Assembly: GCA_964542875.1 (NCBI GenBank)
Contig: CAZIWA010000069.1
Span: forward strand, 1 to 28,973
Origin: CAZGOM01 sp964542875
GTDB lineage: Bacteria; Planctomycetota; Phycisphaerae; Phycisphaerales; Phycisphaeraceae
DNA length: 28,973 bases
Direction: 5' to 3'
A program made the position numbers and the translations under genes. The notes under the pieces were generated by a model, which saw only the letters and a program-made list of their open reading frames with translations, was not told the DNA's origin and made no database searches. The number at the start of each line of letters is the position of its first letter. Within the stretch, counting starts at the first letter, position 1. Positions 1 to 8,531 of the stretch are shown in pieces.

Positions 1-1829
1 ACATTCACCAACTCCGCCTTGGCCTGGTTGCGCGCCTTGATCTCCACCTGCCCGTTGGCAAGCGCCTTGTCGCCAATGGTCACGCGCACGGGAATGCCGA
101 TCAGGTCCGCGTCCTTGAACTTCACGCCCGGCCGCTCATCACGGTCGTCGATCAGCACATCCACCGGGATCTGCGTCGTGCTCAGGCCCGCCACGCCGCC
201 CGTGTGCGTCTTGGTCACGCTGCCCAGGGCTTCCAGTTCCGCGGCGATCTTCAGCGCCGTTTCCTTCAGCGCTCCCTCATACTTGATGGGGGTGATGGCG
301 ACGGCAAAGGGAGCAATGGACACCGGCCAGATGATGCCGTTTTCGTCATGTCCGCCGTCGCGCTCGATGGCGCCCGCCAGGATACGGTTCACGCCGATGC
401 CGTAGCAGCCCATGATGATGGCCTGGCGTTCGTTTTTCTCGTTGAGCACGGTCACCTTCATCGCGTCGGTGTACTTGGTGCCGAGCTTGAACACGTGCCC
501 GATCTCGATGCCCTTCCGGGTGCGCAGCACGCCGCCGTCGTTCTTGGGTGAAGGGTCGCCGGCCACCGCGTTGCGGATGTCCGTCACCTTCACCCGGTCT
601 GCGGAAGTCTTATCCAGCACGTCGCGCTTGAAGTTGAAGTGCTTCACATGGTGGTCGGCCTTGTTGGCGCCCGTCACCCAGAACCCGCCCTTGGCGGCGT
701 CATGGTCGACGAACACCACCACATCCTTCTGCTCCGGCGCGAGAATGGAATGCGGGCCGACGTAGCCGATGGTGAAGCCCGCGGCGCGCGCCAGCTTTTC
801 ATCCGCCAGTTGAACGTCCGAATCGGTGGGATGCAATGCCTTGATGGCCGCCTTGATCTTCCCTTCGTTCACGTCGTGGTCGCCACGCACCACGGCGATA
901 AAGAGCCGGTAGCAAGGGTGCTTTTCGCCCGCGCCAAGCGTCGTGGGGTCCACCACGGACTGGAACACCAGCGTCTTGAGCATGTTGGCCGGCTTGGTCT
1001 TCATGAACTTGGCCACGTCATCGATGCCCGGGACATTGGGCGTGTGGACTTCAGCCATCTCGCCGGTGGGCGCGCCGTTGATGTCGTGCGTGCGCGTGCC
1101 GATCTCACACTTCTCAACGTTCGCCGCATAATTGGATTTATCGGATTCCAGGATGGTGTCTTCACCGGTGGGCGAAGGAACCATGAACTCATGCGAGGCC
1201 GAGCCGCCGATGGGGCCCGATTCGGCTTCCACGGTCACAAACGGAATCCCGGCGCGCGTAAACACCCGGCAGTACGCGTCGTACTGGGTCTGGTAAACCT
1301 CGTTAAGCCCGCCGGGGCCTTCCAGCGATGTGTGGAAGGAGTAGGCGTCCTTCATCTGGAACTCGCGCGAGCGCAGCACGCCAAAGCGCGGGCGGAACTC
1401 ATCCCGGAACTTGGTCTGGATCTGGTACAGCGTGATGGGGAGTTGCTTGTAGGACTCCACATACGCGCCGACGATCTCGGTGATGATTTCCTCGTGCGTG
1501 GGCGCCAGCGCATTCACCCGGCCGTGCCGGTCGGTGACGCGAAACAGGTTGTCCCCGTACGCGGTATCGCGCCCGGTGGTCTGGTAAAGCTCGATGGGGA
1601 TCAGCGCCGGCAGCATCACTTCCAGCGCGCCCGCGTTGGCCATTTCTTCCCGGATGATCTGCATTGCTTTCTGCAGCGCCCGCACGCCCAGCGGCAGGTA
1701 GTCGTACACACCCGCGCCGAGCTTGCGGATAAGCCCCGCGCGCAGCATGAGTTGATGCGATGGCACTTCAGCCTCCGCGGGAACCTGGCGTGCGGTGGGA
1801 ATAAGCGATTTTGACCAGAGCGTAGGCAT
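1..1829 (-). CDS. proS: Prolyl-tRNA synthetase, bacterial type, 3' end cut by the window
   Basis: Charges tRNA-Pro with proline in the cytoplasm. The minus strand is open for about 609 codons from the ATG at 1829-1827 (protein begins MPTLWSKSLIPTARQ) to the window edge, with no stop reached. The N-terminal catalytic core shows the class II motif 2 region (RDEFRPRFGVLRSREF, then QMKDAYSFH). A middle segment with GDHDVNEGKIKAA fits the YbaK-like editing insertion of bacterial-type ProRS. The C-terminal anticodon-binding domain has DDRDERPGVKFKDADLIG. The family is usually 570-610 residues, so only the last few residues should be missing. No convincing Shine-Dalgarno sequence precedes the ATG. 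Identity is secure from the motif order and length. Confidence 0.96.
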   Translation of the reverse strand, partial: MPTLWSKSLIPTARQVPAEAEVPSHQLMLRAGLIRKLGAGVYDYLPLGVRALQKAMQIIREEMANAGALEVMLPALIPIELYQTTGRDTAYGDNLFRVTDRHGRVNALAPTHEEIITEIVGAYVESYKQLPITLYQIQTKFRDEFRPRFGVLRSREFQMKDAYSFHTSLEGPGGLNEVYQTQYDAYCRVFTRAGIPFVTVEAESGPIGGSASHEFMVPSPTGEDTILESDKSNYAANVEKCEIGTRTHDINGAPTGEMAEVHTPNVPGIDDVAKFMKTKPANMLKTLVFQSVVDPTTLGAGEKHPCYRLFIAVVRGDHDVNEGKIKAAIKALHPTDSDVQLADEKLARAAGFTIGYVGPHSILAPEQKDVVVFVDHDAAKGGFWVTGANKADHHVKHFNFKRDVLDKTSADRVKVTDIRNAVAGDPSPKNDGGVLRTRKGIEIGHVFKLGTKYTDAMKVTVLNEKNERQAIIMGCYGIGVNRILAGAIERDGGHDENGIIWPVSIAPFAVAITPIKYEGALKETALKIAAELEALGSVTKTHTGGVAGLSTTQIPVDVLIDDRDERPGVKFKDADLIGIPVRVTIGDKALANGQVEIKARNQAKAELVN

Positions 1830-2099
1830 GGGATTCTCGAGTGGTTGGATTCAGGCAAATAACCGGAAATTCAGGGTGAGCATGTTACTTCAATGCAGAC
1901 CATCGGTCGAGAGACAAGCGGGATTCACCCCACCGTTTGCACATCACATCCGACACCTCCTCATGCGGGCCTCATCTTTGCCATATCAAATCCCCATCAA
2001 TACATTTTGCAAAAGATCACTTCAAAGGCATGCACAAACCGGTAAACAAGCATCTCCAAACGCTTCATCCCACTCATAAACCGGTCAATTGCGAAAATA

Positions 2100-2160
2100 G
2101 GTAAACTGTTAACCCGGACCGTCAAACGTTTCAAACGGTTTTCAAATCGACACTTTCAAA
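2100..2160 (+). promoter_or_regulatory. Candidate operator region upstream of the glycoside hydrolase gene
   Basis: This lies in the gene-free gap 1830-2171 between the divergent proS and glycosidase starts. It contains a near-perfect inverted repeat (GGTAAAC-T-GTTAACC, 2100-2114, 6 of 7 pairs). It is followed by direct repeats of TCAAACG at 2122-2128 and 2131-2137 and further TCAAA copies at 2142 and 2156. The first TCAAACG overlaps AAACGTTT, a core often seen in LacI-family operators. A regulator is inferred, none is encoded next to it, and no clear -35/-10 pair was found. The rest of the gap shows no gene. Confidence 0.35.
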
Positions 2161-2171
2161 GCCGGAACACC

Positions 2172-4256
2172 ATGGTTTCCCAAAAGCTTTTTCACCGCCC
2201 CGGTCTCATCTACTTCTGGGCCATCAACGACGACTGCGGCCCCGCCGCCACCAGGGAAATGCTCGACGGCTTCGAGAAAGCCAAGGTCGCCGCGGTGGTG
2301 CTCCACCCGCGCGCAGGGCTGGAGCTCCCCTACGCCGGCGACGACTGGTTTGCCTACATCAAATCCATCGTGGAAGAATGCAAAAAGCGCAATCTCCAGG
2401 TGTGGCTATACGACGAAGACCCCTATCCCTCCGGCAACGTCGGCGGACGGCTCATTCTGGATTACCCCCAGTACACCGGGCATCACATCGTCATGCACGA
2501 AGCGCCGGCCGACCTCAAACCGGGTGAAAATTTCACGTTCCCCTTCGAGCGCGTGGTATGGGCCGGTCTGGTGAAGGAGAACGCCACCGACCATGTGGAC
2601 CTCACGGGCAAGGTGGGCGTGATCCGCCGCGAGTGGTCCGTGTATCGGCACCTGGCCCCGGGCAAAACCGAATTCGGCCCCATCGATGTCAACGCGCCTG
2701 TGGACAAAGTGATGGACCCCGCGGAAGTGTGGGACAGTCGCTTCTACTACCCCGATACGCCGCTCTACAAGTGTCCGCGTGCCAAGTCTCACTCCCCCAT
2801 TAACGCCGTGCGCGTCCCGGTCATCCCGGCAGGCATGAAGCTCGTCGCCTTCACCGCCAGGGCCCTTCCTAAAGACACCTGGCAAGGCCTGGTCGATTCG
2901 CTCAACCCCGAAGCAACCAAGGTCTTCATCGACCTCACCCACGAACGCTACAAGCAGGACATGAGCGCCGACCTGGGCAAAACCATCGAAGCCATTTTCA
3001 CCGACGAACCCAAGTTCTACTCCCAGCGTCCATGGACTCCCGGTCTGCGGGAACTCTTCAAAGCCAAATGGGGCTACGACCTTGGCCCCCGGCTCTTCCA
3101 CCTCTTCTCCAAGCAGGAAAATGCACTCACCCGCAAAACCTGGCTGCACTACCGGCAGTTTTGCGGCGAGCGCTTCGTGGAAGCATGGCTCAAGCCTGTC
3201 TTCAAATGGTGCAACGACAACAACATCGCCTTCACCGGCCACATCAGCCCCGAAGATGACCCCATCCAGCAAGCCAATGTGCTGGGCAACCTGATGCCGA
3301 TGTTCAAGCAATTCACCATTCCCGGAATCGACGTGATCATCCCCGCGGTAGGCGACGACCGGCATTCCATCCTCAACATCGGCGTCATGTGCGCCACAGG
3401 CGTAGCCCAGCAGACCGACCGCCCGGGCGTGATGAGCGAAACCATGGGCGCCAACGGCATTGAAATGCCTTACGAAACCTGCCTGCGCGTCCTTAACTGG
3501 CAAGCCATGATGGGCGTCACCAGCACCGTCATCCATGCGGCATACACCTCCGACGAGGGGTACCGCAAGATCGACGCTCCGCCGGACCTCGGCCCGCGTG
3601 GGCCCTTCTGGGACATGATGCAGAAGGTCAACGCCAAGGTGACGCCCGTGCAAAGCATCGTGCGCGATTCCCGCCAGGAAGCACCCGTGGGCATTCTCTG
3701 GACCATCCGCTCATTCCAGGCGGTCGACCTCAATTGGCTCGACGACAAATCCCTCATGCGCAAATCGCTCTGCGACACCAGTGTGGAGGTATTGGCCAAC
3801 CACACCGGCACACACTTTGTGGATGAAGAACCGCTGAGCCAGATGAAGATCGAAAATGGCGCCCTGGTGCTGGGAAGCGCACGCTACACGCACTTCATCA
3901 TCCCCAAGGCCACTGTCGTATCCGAAGCCACCATCGCCAAGCTTAAGGCCGCTCTGGCCGCAGGCGTGAAAGTCGTCACCATTGACGCCGCCCCCGGTGA
4001 AGTTCAGGCAGCCAACGGCGACATGGCCGCGACAGACTTCTCCTGGTGCCCCAAGGCAGACCTCAAATCCTTCATCAAAACCCTGCCCAGGATCGCCAAC
4101 GTGCAAGGCGACGAAGCCCGGCACGTGCGCGTCACCGGTTGGCACAAGGACGGCAAGTACACCCGCCTGGTGATGAACCTCAAGGAAACCCCGGTGAACG
4201 TAACCGTCGACGGCAAGCCGATGAAGCTTGAAGTCGGTGAGGTCTACTCGCTGTGA
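2172..4256 (+). CDS. Glycoside hydrolase-like TIM-barrel protein (GH106-like), cytoplasmic
   Basis: Predicted 694-residue carbohydrate-active enzyme. The N-terminal half looks like a TIM barrel: YFWAINDD near residues 14-21, then WLYDEDPYPSGNVGG near 78-92, a signature seen in alpha-L-rhamnosidase-like (GH106-related) proteins. FTDEP (Glu279) and MSETMG (Glu423) are the best candidates for the catalytic carboxylate pair. The C-terminal third (about residues 500-620) resembles the beta-galactosidase trimerisation or amidotransferase-like fold found in such enzymes, followed by a short beta-rich tail. There is no signal peptide, so it probably acts on imported oligosaccharides. At 694 residues it is shorter than typical GH106 enzymes (about 1000), so the substrate should not be assumed. 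It is the only plus-strand gene before 11643. The hydrolase-like fold is fairly sure and the exact family is not. Confidence 0.68.
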   Translation: MVSQKLFHRPGLIYFWAINDDCGPAATREMLDGFEKAKVAAVVLHPRAGLELPYAGDDWFAYIKSIVEECKKRNLQVWLYDEDPYPSGNVGGRLILDYPQYTGHHIVMHEAPADLKPGENFTFPFERVVWAGLVKENATDHVDLTGKVGVIRREWSVYRHLAPGKTEFGPIDVNAPVDKVMDPAEVWDSRFYYPDTPLYKCPRAKSHSPINAVRVPVIPAGMKLVAFTARALPKDTWQGLVDSLNPEATKVFIDLTHERYKQDMSADLGKTIEAIFTDEPKFYSQRPWTPGLRELFKAKWGYDLGPRLFHLFSKQENALTRKTWLHYRQFCGERFVEAWLKPVFKWCNDNNIAFTGHISPEDDPIQQANVLGNLMPMFKQFTIPGIDVIIPAVGDDRHSILNIGVMCATGVAQQTDRPGVMSETMGANGIEMPYETCLRVLNWQAMMGVTSTVIHAAYTSDEGYRKIDAPPDLGPRGPFWDMMQKVNAKVTPVQSIVRDSRQEAPVGILWTIRSFQAVDLNWLDDKSLMRKSLCDTSVEVLANHTGTHFVDEEPLSQMKIENGALVLGSARYTHFIIPKATVVSEATIAKLKAALAAGVKVVTIDAAPGEVQAANGDMAATDFSWCPKADLKSFIKTLPRIANVQGDEARHVRVTGWHKDGKYTRLVMNLKETPVNVTVDGKPMKLEVGEVYSL

Positions 4257-4275
4257 GTTAAAAATCATTCCCCAT

Positions 4276-4316
4276 GCGGTCTTGAGTCTTTCAACAGGCT
4301 CAAGACCGCTTTTTTT
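4276..4316 (+). terminator. Intrinsic terminator after the glycoside hydrolase gene
   Basis: An 11-bp perfect stem (GCGGTCTTGAG at 4276-4286 with CTCAAGACCGC at 4299-4309) encloses a 12-nt loop and is followed by TTTTTTT. It sits 20 nt after the glycosidase stop. The T-run overlaps the kbl stop codon from the other strand, so the hairpin lies between convergent genes and may also slow minus-strand transcripts, which meet a weaker T-rich stretch at 4260-4266. Confidence 0.9.
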
Positions 4317-5502
4317 AAATCCCCAACTCTTTCTTCACCGCGGCGAACTGCTCCACCGCAAACGCAAGATCCTCTCGCGTGTGCGCTGCGGAAATCTGCG
4401 TCCGGATTCGCGCCTTGCCGTTAGGCACCACGGGGAACGAGAATCCCACCACATAAACGCCCTTCTCCAGCATGGCCGCGGCCACCTTGGAGGCCAGTGC
4501 CGCATCACCCAGCATGATGGGCACAATCGGGTGCTCGCCTTTCAGCAGCGTGAACCCCACTTTTTCCATCCCTTCCCGGAAAATTCGTGCATTGGCATGC
4601 ACGCGATCACGAAGCTCCGTGCTCCCTTCCAGCAGTTCAATCGCCTTGATGGAGCCCGCGGCAATTGCCGGCGCCACGGTGTTGGAAAACAAATAAGGCC
4701 GCGACCGCTGGCGCAGATAGTCGATCACTTCCCGCCGGCCGGAGGTGTACCCGCCTGAAGCGCCGCCCAGTGCCTTGCCCAGCGTGCCGGTGATGATGTC
4801 CACCCGCGACATCACGTTGTGATGCTCATGCGTGCCTCGGCCGTGCTTGCCCATGAAGCCCACGGCGTGGGAATCATCCACCATCACCAAGGCCTGATAT
4901 TTGTCTGCCAAGTCGCAGATGCCCGGCAGATTGGCGATGTATCCGTCCATGGAAAACACACCGTCGGTGGCGATCAATTTGAATCGCGCGTTAGCGGTCT
5001 GTGCTTCCTTGAGCTTCGCTTCCAAATCCGCCATGTCGTTGTTCTTGTACCGGTACCGCTGCGCCTTGCAGAGCCGGATGCCGTCGATGATGGAGGCGTG
5101 GTTAAGCTCATCGGAAATCACCGCGTCCTGCTCACCCAGAAGGGTTTCAAAGAGTCCGCCGTTGGCGTCAAAGCAGGATGTGTAAAGGATGGTGTCGTCC
5201 ATGCCCAGGAAGCTTGAGAGCTTGTCTTCAAGCTGTTTGTGCAGGGTCTGGGTGCCGCAGATAAAACGCACCGAGGCCAGCCCGTAACCCCACTCGTCCA
5301 AACCCTTGTGGGCCGCGGCAATGATCTCCGGATTCTGGGCCAGGCCCAGATAATTATTGGCGCAAAGAATCAGTACACGCTTGCCGTTCACCAGCACATG
5401 CGTCCCTTGCGGCGTCTGAATCACCCGCTCGTTTTTAAAAGTGCCTTGCGCGCGCACACCGGCAATCTGTCCGGCGATGTGTTCAATGAATTTCGAATCC
5501 AT
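4315..5502 (-). CDS. kbl: Glycine C-acetyltransferase (2-amino-3-ketobutyrate CoA ligase)
   Basis: PLP enzyme that cleaves 2-amino-3-ketobutyrate with CoA to glycine and acetyl-CoA, the second step of threonine degradation. The 395-residue protein has CANNYLGLA near residue 48, the loop FDANGG near 111, VDDSHAVGFMG near 208-218 (cofactor-binding Asp and His) and TGTLGKALGGASGGY with the Schiff-base Lys at 243. Length and motifs match the E. coli enzyme (398 residues). The ATG at 5502 is preferred over an upstream in-frame codon at 5520 because it gives the usual length and is preceded by GGAGCAAGGAA. Only 2 nt separate it from the tdh stop, so the two genes are co-transcribed and probably translationally coupled. 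Confidence 0.97.
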   Translation of the reverse strand: MDSKFIEHIAGQIAGVRAQGTFKNERVIQTPQGTHVLVNGKRVLILCANNYLGLAQNPEIIAAAHKGLDEWGYGLASVRFICGTQTLHKQLEDKLSSFLGMDDTILYTSCFDANGGLFETLLGEQDAVISDELNHASIIDGIRLCKAQRYRYKNNDMADLEAKLKEAQTANARFKLIATDGVFSMDGYIANLPGICDLADKYQALVMVDDSHAVGFMGKHGRGTHEHHNVMSRVDIITGTLGKALGGASGGYTSGRREVIDYLRQRSRPYLFSNTVAPAIAAGSIKAIELLEGSTELRDRVHANARIFREGMEKVGFTLLKGEHPIVPIMLGDAALASKVAAAMLEKGVYVVGFSFPVVPNGKARIRTQISAAHTREDLAFAVEQFAAVKKELGI

Positions 5503-5504
5503 GT

Positions 5505-6545
5505 TTATTCCTTGCTCCAAGTGAGAACGACTTTGCCGGATTGCCCAGACAGCATGGCGTCGAAGCCTTTTTGAAAGTCTTCGTAGCCGTAACGGTGCGT
5601 GATGACGGGAGTGAGGTCAAGCCCGGATTGGACCATCACCGACATCTTGTACCAGGTCTCGTACATCTCCCGGCCGTAAATGCCCTTGATGGTGATCATG
5701 TTGAAAATGACTTTGTTCCAGTCGATGGGCAGGGATTTTTCCGGGATACCCAGCATGGCCACTTTCCCGCCGTGGCAGAGATTGTCGAGCATGTCGTTAA
5801 ACGCATGCGGGTTGCCGGACATCTCCAGTCCGACATCAAACCCCTCCACCATGCCGAGTTCTTTCTGCACATCCTTGAGTTTTTCACGCGAGACATCCAC
5901 CACCCGGGTCGCGCCCATCTTCTTAGCCAGTGAGAGCCGGTAAGCATTCACATCCGTCACCACGATGTGCCTTGCCCCCGCGTGCCTGGCCACCGCTGCG
6001 GCCATGATGCCGATAGGCCCGGCGCCGGTGATGAGCACATCCTCGCCCAGAAGATCAAACGTGAGCGCCGTATGGACGGCGTTGCCGAAGGGATCAAAAA
6101 TACTCGCCACATCCCGATCAATGGTTTCGGGATGAACCCACACATTGGCCATCGGCAGACTGATGTACTCCGCAAACGCACCGGGCCGATTCACACCCAC
6201 ACCCGAGGTGTGCGCGCACAAATGCCTCCGGCCCGCCATGCAATTTCGGCAGCGGCCGCAAACCACGTGTCCCTCACCGGAAACAAGCTGGCCCGGCTGA
6301 AAGTCGTTGACGTTGGAGCCGACTTCCACGATGCGTCCCACAAACTCATGCCCGACCACCATCGGCACCGGGATGGTTTTCTGCGCCCAGGAATCCCATT
6401 TGTAAATGTGTACGTCCGTCCCGCAAATGCCGGTCTTAAGCACTTTCACCAGCACATCGTTAATGCCGGGGACGGGCACGGGCACTTCATCGAGCCAGAG
6501 CCCGACTTCTGACTTTTTCTTGACGAGCGCTTTCATGGTGGCCAT
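5505..6545 (-). CDS. tdh: L-threonine 3-dehydrogenase, zinc-dependent
   Basis: Oxidises L-threonine to 2-amino-3-ketobutyrate with NAD+, feeding Kbl. It is a 346-residue medium-chain dehydrogenase. Catalytic zinc ligands are Cys41 (GICGTDVHIY) and His66-Glu67 (VVGHEF). The structural zinc site is Cys96, 99, 102 and 110 (CGRCRNCMAGRRHLC). The Rossmann loop GAGPIG is at 174-179, and NAVHTAL and KGIYGREM match E. coli Tdh closely. The ATG at 6545 has AAGGA seven nt upstream; the downstream ATG at 6536 would match the E. coli N-terminus exactly and remains possible. It lies directly downstream of an XRE-cupin regulator on the same strand and its promoter carries a perfect palindrome. Confidence 0.97.
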   Translation of the reverse strand: MATMKALVKKKSEVGLWLDEVPVPVPGINDVLVKVLKTGICGTDVHIYKWDSWAQKTIPVPMVVGHEFVGRIVEVGSNVNDFQPGQLVSGEGHVVCGRCRNCMAGRRHLCAHTSGVGVNRPGAFAEYISLPMANVWVHPETIDRDVASIFDPFGNAVHTALTFDLLGEDVLITGAGPIGIMAAAVARHAGARHIVVTDVNAYRLSLAKKMGATRVVDVSREKLKDVQKELGMVEGFDVGLEMSGNPHAFNDMLDNLCHGGKVAMLGIPEKSLPIDWNKVIFNMITIKGIYGREMYETWYKMSVMVQSGLDLTPVITHRYGYEDFQKGFDAMLSGQSGKVVLTWSKE

Positions 6546-6571
6546 GGACGTTTCCTTTCAGTGGAACATAA

Positions 6572-6602
6572 TCCATTATAATGGAAATTTCCAGCGGGTC
6601 CA
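6572..6602 (-). promoter_or_regulatory. tdh-kbl promoter with palindromic operator over the -10 box
   Basis: Reading the minus strand, TATAAT (6580-6575) is a consensus -10 and TGGACC (6602-6597) a 4-of-6 match to -35, spaced 16 nt. The -10 lies inside a perfect 14-bp palindrome, TCCATTATAATGGA (6572-6585). This overlaps a second perfect 10-bp palindrome, GGAAATTTCC (6583-6592). The start site would fall near 6568, giving a leader of about 23 nt with an AAGGA ribosome site. A palindrome over the -10 box is typical of a repressor site; the neighbouring XRE-cupin protein is the obvious candidate (inference). Confidence 0.7.
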
Positions 6603-6655
6603 TAGCCTCAGGGTTTGGCCGCAGTTAATGGCTTATTTTCAGTTCGCTGCCCGGC

Positions 6656-7270
6656 TTACTTCTCGTAGATATCGACAAGAAACACCGCGGCTTCGCCTTC
6701 GCCGATATTCTCGATCGCATGCGGCACGTCCGCGGGGTAGTGGACGGAATCTCCCTTACTCAGCTCACATTTGTCCGCATCGCTGGTCACGCGCACCCGG
6801 CCCTGCTGCACTGTGAGAAATTCGCGCGTGCCCTTAAAGTGCGCCGCGCTTTTAAGCGTGCCGCCCGGCGTAAGCGACAACTCATAAAACTCGACGTCCT
6901 TCTCCAGGTGAAGCGGAGAAAGCGTCCGAATCCTGCAGAACTTGTCCGACCGGTAATGGTGCGTCCGGTCCTCCGCGCGAATCACATCCATGCGCGTCGC
7001 CACCGACGGCGTATCCACCAATTCCGAAATGGTGAGCCCGAAAGCCTGTGCAATCCGGTAGATCACCCCCAATGTCGGGTTCACCCGCGCCCGCTCAATC
7101 TGGCTGAGCATCGACCTGCTCACCCCCGAGGCCGCGGCCAGCTCTTCCAGCGTCCACCCTTTTTTCTTGCGCAGGTTCTTCACCTGTTCGCACAGGCGCT
7201 CAGTCAAAAGGTCGGCCTGCCCGGCCATGGCCGGAGATTGTTTCTGCTTGGAAGTGGGTCTGGCGCTCAT
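6656..7270 (-). CDS. XRE-family transcriptional regulator with C-terminal cupin domain
   Basis: Predicted cytoplasmic DNA-binding regulator of 204 residues. An N-terminal helix-turn-helix (about residues 27-86) has the typical pattern LEELAAASGVSRSMLSQIER followed by NPTLGVIYRIAQAFG. A C-terminal cupin (about residues 120-203) has TPGGTLKSAAHFKGTREF and HYPADVPHAIENIGEGEA, a likely small-ligand pocket. This architecture belongs to the PuuR/SutR-like group, many of which control amino-acid or amine catabolism. It lies 110 bp upstream of tdh on the same strand, so it is a good candidate regulator of tdh-kbl; the ligand might be threonine or a pathway product (inference). No Shine-Dalgarno sequence is visible; GATAAT at 7282-7277 ends 6 nt before the ATG, suggesting a leaderless message. 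Confidence 0.9.
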   Translation of the reverse strand: MSARPTSKQKQSPAMAGQADLLTERLCEQVKNLRKKKGWTLEELAAASGVSRSMLSQIERARVNPTLGVIYRIAQAFGLTISELVDTPSVATRMDVIRAEDRTHHYRSDKFCRIRTLSPLHLEKDVEFYELSLTPGGTLKSAAHFKGTREFLTVQQGRVRVTSDADKCELSKGDSVHYPADVPHAIENIGEGEAAVFLVDIYEK

Positions 7271-7312
7271 GCACGGATTATCCCGGATTTTGCCTGTTGC
7301 GGCACGACCGCG

Positions 7313-7537
7313 TCACTTCGTATTTTTCTTTAAAAGGTAAGTCCCATGGAGAATCCCCAGAATGACTCCGAGGACAAATCCCCCCGGCCCAAGGATAAAC
7401 AAGCCCAATAGCGGGCCCTGCGGCGCATCGGGTGCAAAGTACATCGGCCCGAAAAAACCCGCACAAAAACCGCCCACACCTAAAACCAGGGAATAAACAA
7501 TCGCAAGGACGATGGTCAGAATCACGTATTTAACCAT
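7313..7537 (-). CDS. Small hypothetical membrane protein with two hydrophobic segments
   Basis: A 74-residue protein starting MVKYVILTIVLAIVYSLVLG. It has one hydrophobic helix at about residues 2-26, a short PMYFAPDAPQGP segment, and a second helix around 39-66 rich in glycine, ending in HGTYLLKKNTK. The basic tail suggests a cytoplasmic C-terminus. The ATG at 7537 was chosen over an upstream in-frame start at 7573 because AGGAGG lies 4 nt before it. No family is recognised. It sits upstream of the XRE regulator on the same strand with a 42-bp gap. Confidence 0.65.
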   Translation of the reverse strand: MVKYVILTIVLAIVYSLVLGVGGFCAGFFGPMYFAPDAPQGPLLGLFILGPGGFVLGVILGILHGTYLLKKNTK

Positions 7538-7574
7538 GGCGCCTCCTGACCACGAGCATAGCGGGGCAGACATG

Positions 7575-7607
7575 AAAAAACAGCCCCCTGCTTTTCACCG
7601 GGGGCTG
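7575..7607 (-). terminator. Intrinsic terminator for the isomerase/NagB operon
   Basis: On the minus strand CAGCCCCC (7607-7600) pairs with GGGGGCTG (7588-7581), an 8-bp GC-rich stem with an 11-nt loop, immediately followed by TTTTTT (7580-7575). It lies about 30 nt past the stop of the sugar isomerase gene at 7638. Confidence 0.9.
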
Positions 7608-7637
7608 CACAAAACATTCAATGTTCAGACGCATGGC

Positions 7638-8477
7638 TTACATCAAAGCGCCGATCCGGTCGATGGCTTTCTTCACGTCCACCACGCGCTGCTGGCCGGC
7701 TTCACGCTCGATCACCAGGTCACCCTGGAACTTCGCATCGGAAAGCACTTGGATGAAGGCTTTCCAGTCCACCTGGCCTTCGCCGATGGCCACTTCAGAG
7801 CCCCAGGTGCCGGGAACCTTGGTCGCCACGGCGTCCTTGATGTGCACCTGCTGCACGCGGGGCAGAAGCTTCTTCAGGGAGGCGATCGGATCGCCCTTGG
7901 AGTAGAGAATCATGTTCGCCGGGTCGAAGTTCACGCCGGTGTTGGTCGCGCCCGCCTTGTCGAGATGCTCCAGGAACGTCCACAGGGTGTCAGCGGTTTC
8001 CTGGCCGGTTTCAAACAGCAGGGTGATGTTGTGCTTCTTAAAGAGCAGCGCCACCTTGCCGATTTTTTCGACAAGCTTCTTGAAGGTGGGGTCGTTTGCG
8101 TCGGGGGGAATGAAGCCCGCGTGGCAGGAAACCTTGGTCAGCTTCATCTGCGCGGCCACTTTGGCCACTTTTTCCGCGGTGGCGTAGTTGGCGTCAAAGT
8201 GCTTGTCTGGCACGAAGCCGCCCGTCGCCTTGATGGTTTCCAGGGAGGTGTAATCTTCCCCAACGGTGCCGAACATGCCCGACACGATGGTCACGCCCAG
8301 CGCGTCCAGGTCCGCCTGCACATTGCCCCACACTACGGGGTTGTCATAGACGGGGCTCAGGTGAAGCTGGATCTTCTTCAAGCCCAGTTCCTTGAGGCGG
8401 CCAGCCAGGTCCGCAGGATCCTTGGGGTGAGTAGACCAACTGCAGATACCGAATTGCGAAGGGCTCAGATTGCCCAT
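7638..8477 (-). CDS. Sugar phosphate isomerase/epimerase-like TIM-barrel protein
   Basis: A 279-residue cytoplasmic protein of the xylose isomerase-like/AP endonuclease 2 TIM-barrel superfamily (IolE/YcjR-like). Likely metal-site residues are in CHAGFIPP (His), LLFETGQETADT (Glu), NFDPANMILY (Asp), QVHIKDA (His) and the terminal VIEREAG (Glu), in the usual order. The start at 8477 (MGNLSPSQFGICSWS) has AGGAG 8 nt upstream; a longer reading frame from 8525 has no such support. It lies 54 nt downstream of the NagB/PIG-L gene on the same strand and is followed by a terminator, so the two form an operon, probably for sugar or amino-sugar catabolism. The exact substrate cannot be read from sequence. 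Confidence 0.85.
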   Translation of the reverse strand: MGNLSPSQFGICSWSTHPKDPADLAGRLKELGLKKIQLHLSPVYDNPVVWGNVQADLDALGVTIVSGMFGTVGEDYTSLETIKATGGFVPDKHFDANYATAEKVAKVAAQMKLTKVSCHAGFIPPDANDPTFKKLVEKIGKVALLFKKHNITLLFETGQETADTLWTFLEHLDKAGATNTGVNFDPANMILYSKGDPIASLKKLLPRVQQVHIKDAVATKVPGTWGSEVAIGEGQVDWKAFIQVLSDAKFQGDLVIEREAGQQRVVDVKKAIDRIGALM

Positions 8478-8531
8478 GGACGAAACTCCTGGTGAAAGGT
8501 TGTGTGTCTTAAGTCGCACAAACAAAAACGT

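Noticed and set aside
639..1814. A 391-codon plus-strand open frame opposite proS
   Set aside because: It is the complement of a clear prolyl-tRNA synthetase; its His/Arg/Val-rich translation has no recognisable domain.
2406..3653. A 415-codon minus-strand open frame opposite the glycoside hydrolase
   Set aside because: Shadow frame with biased composition and no domain; the plus-strand protein has coherent motifs.
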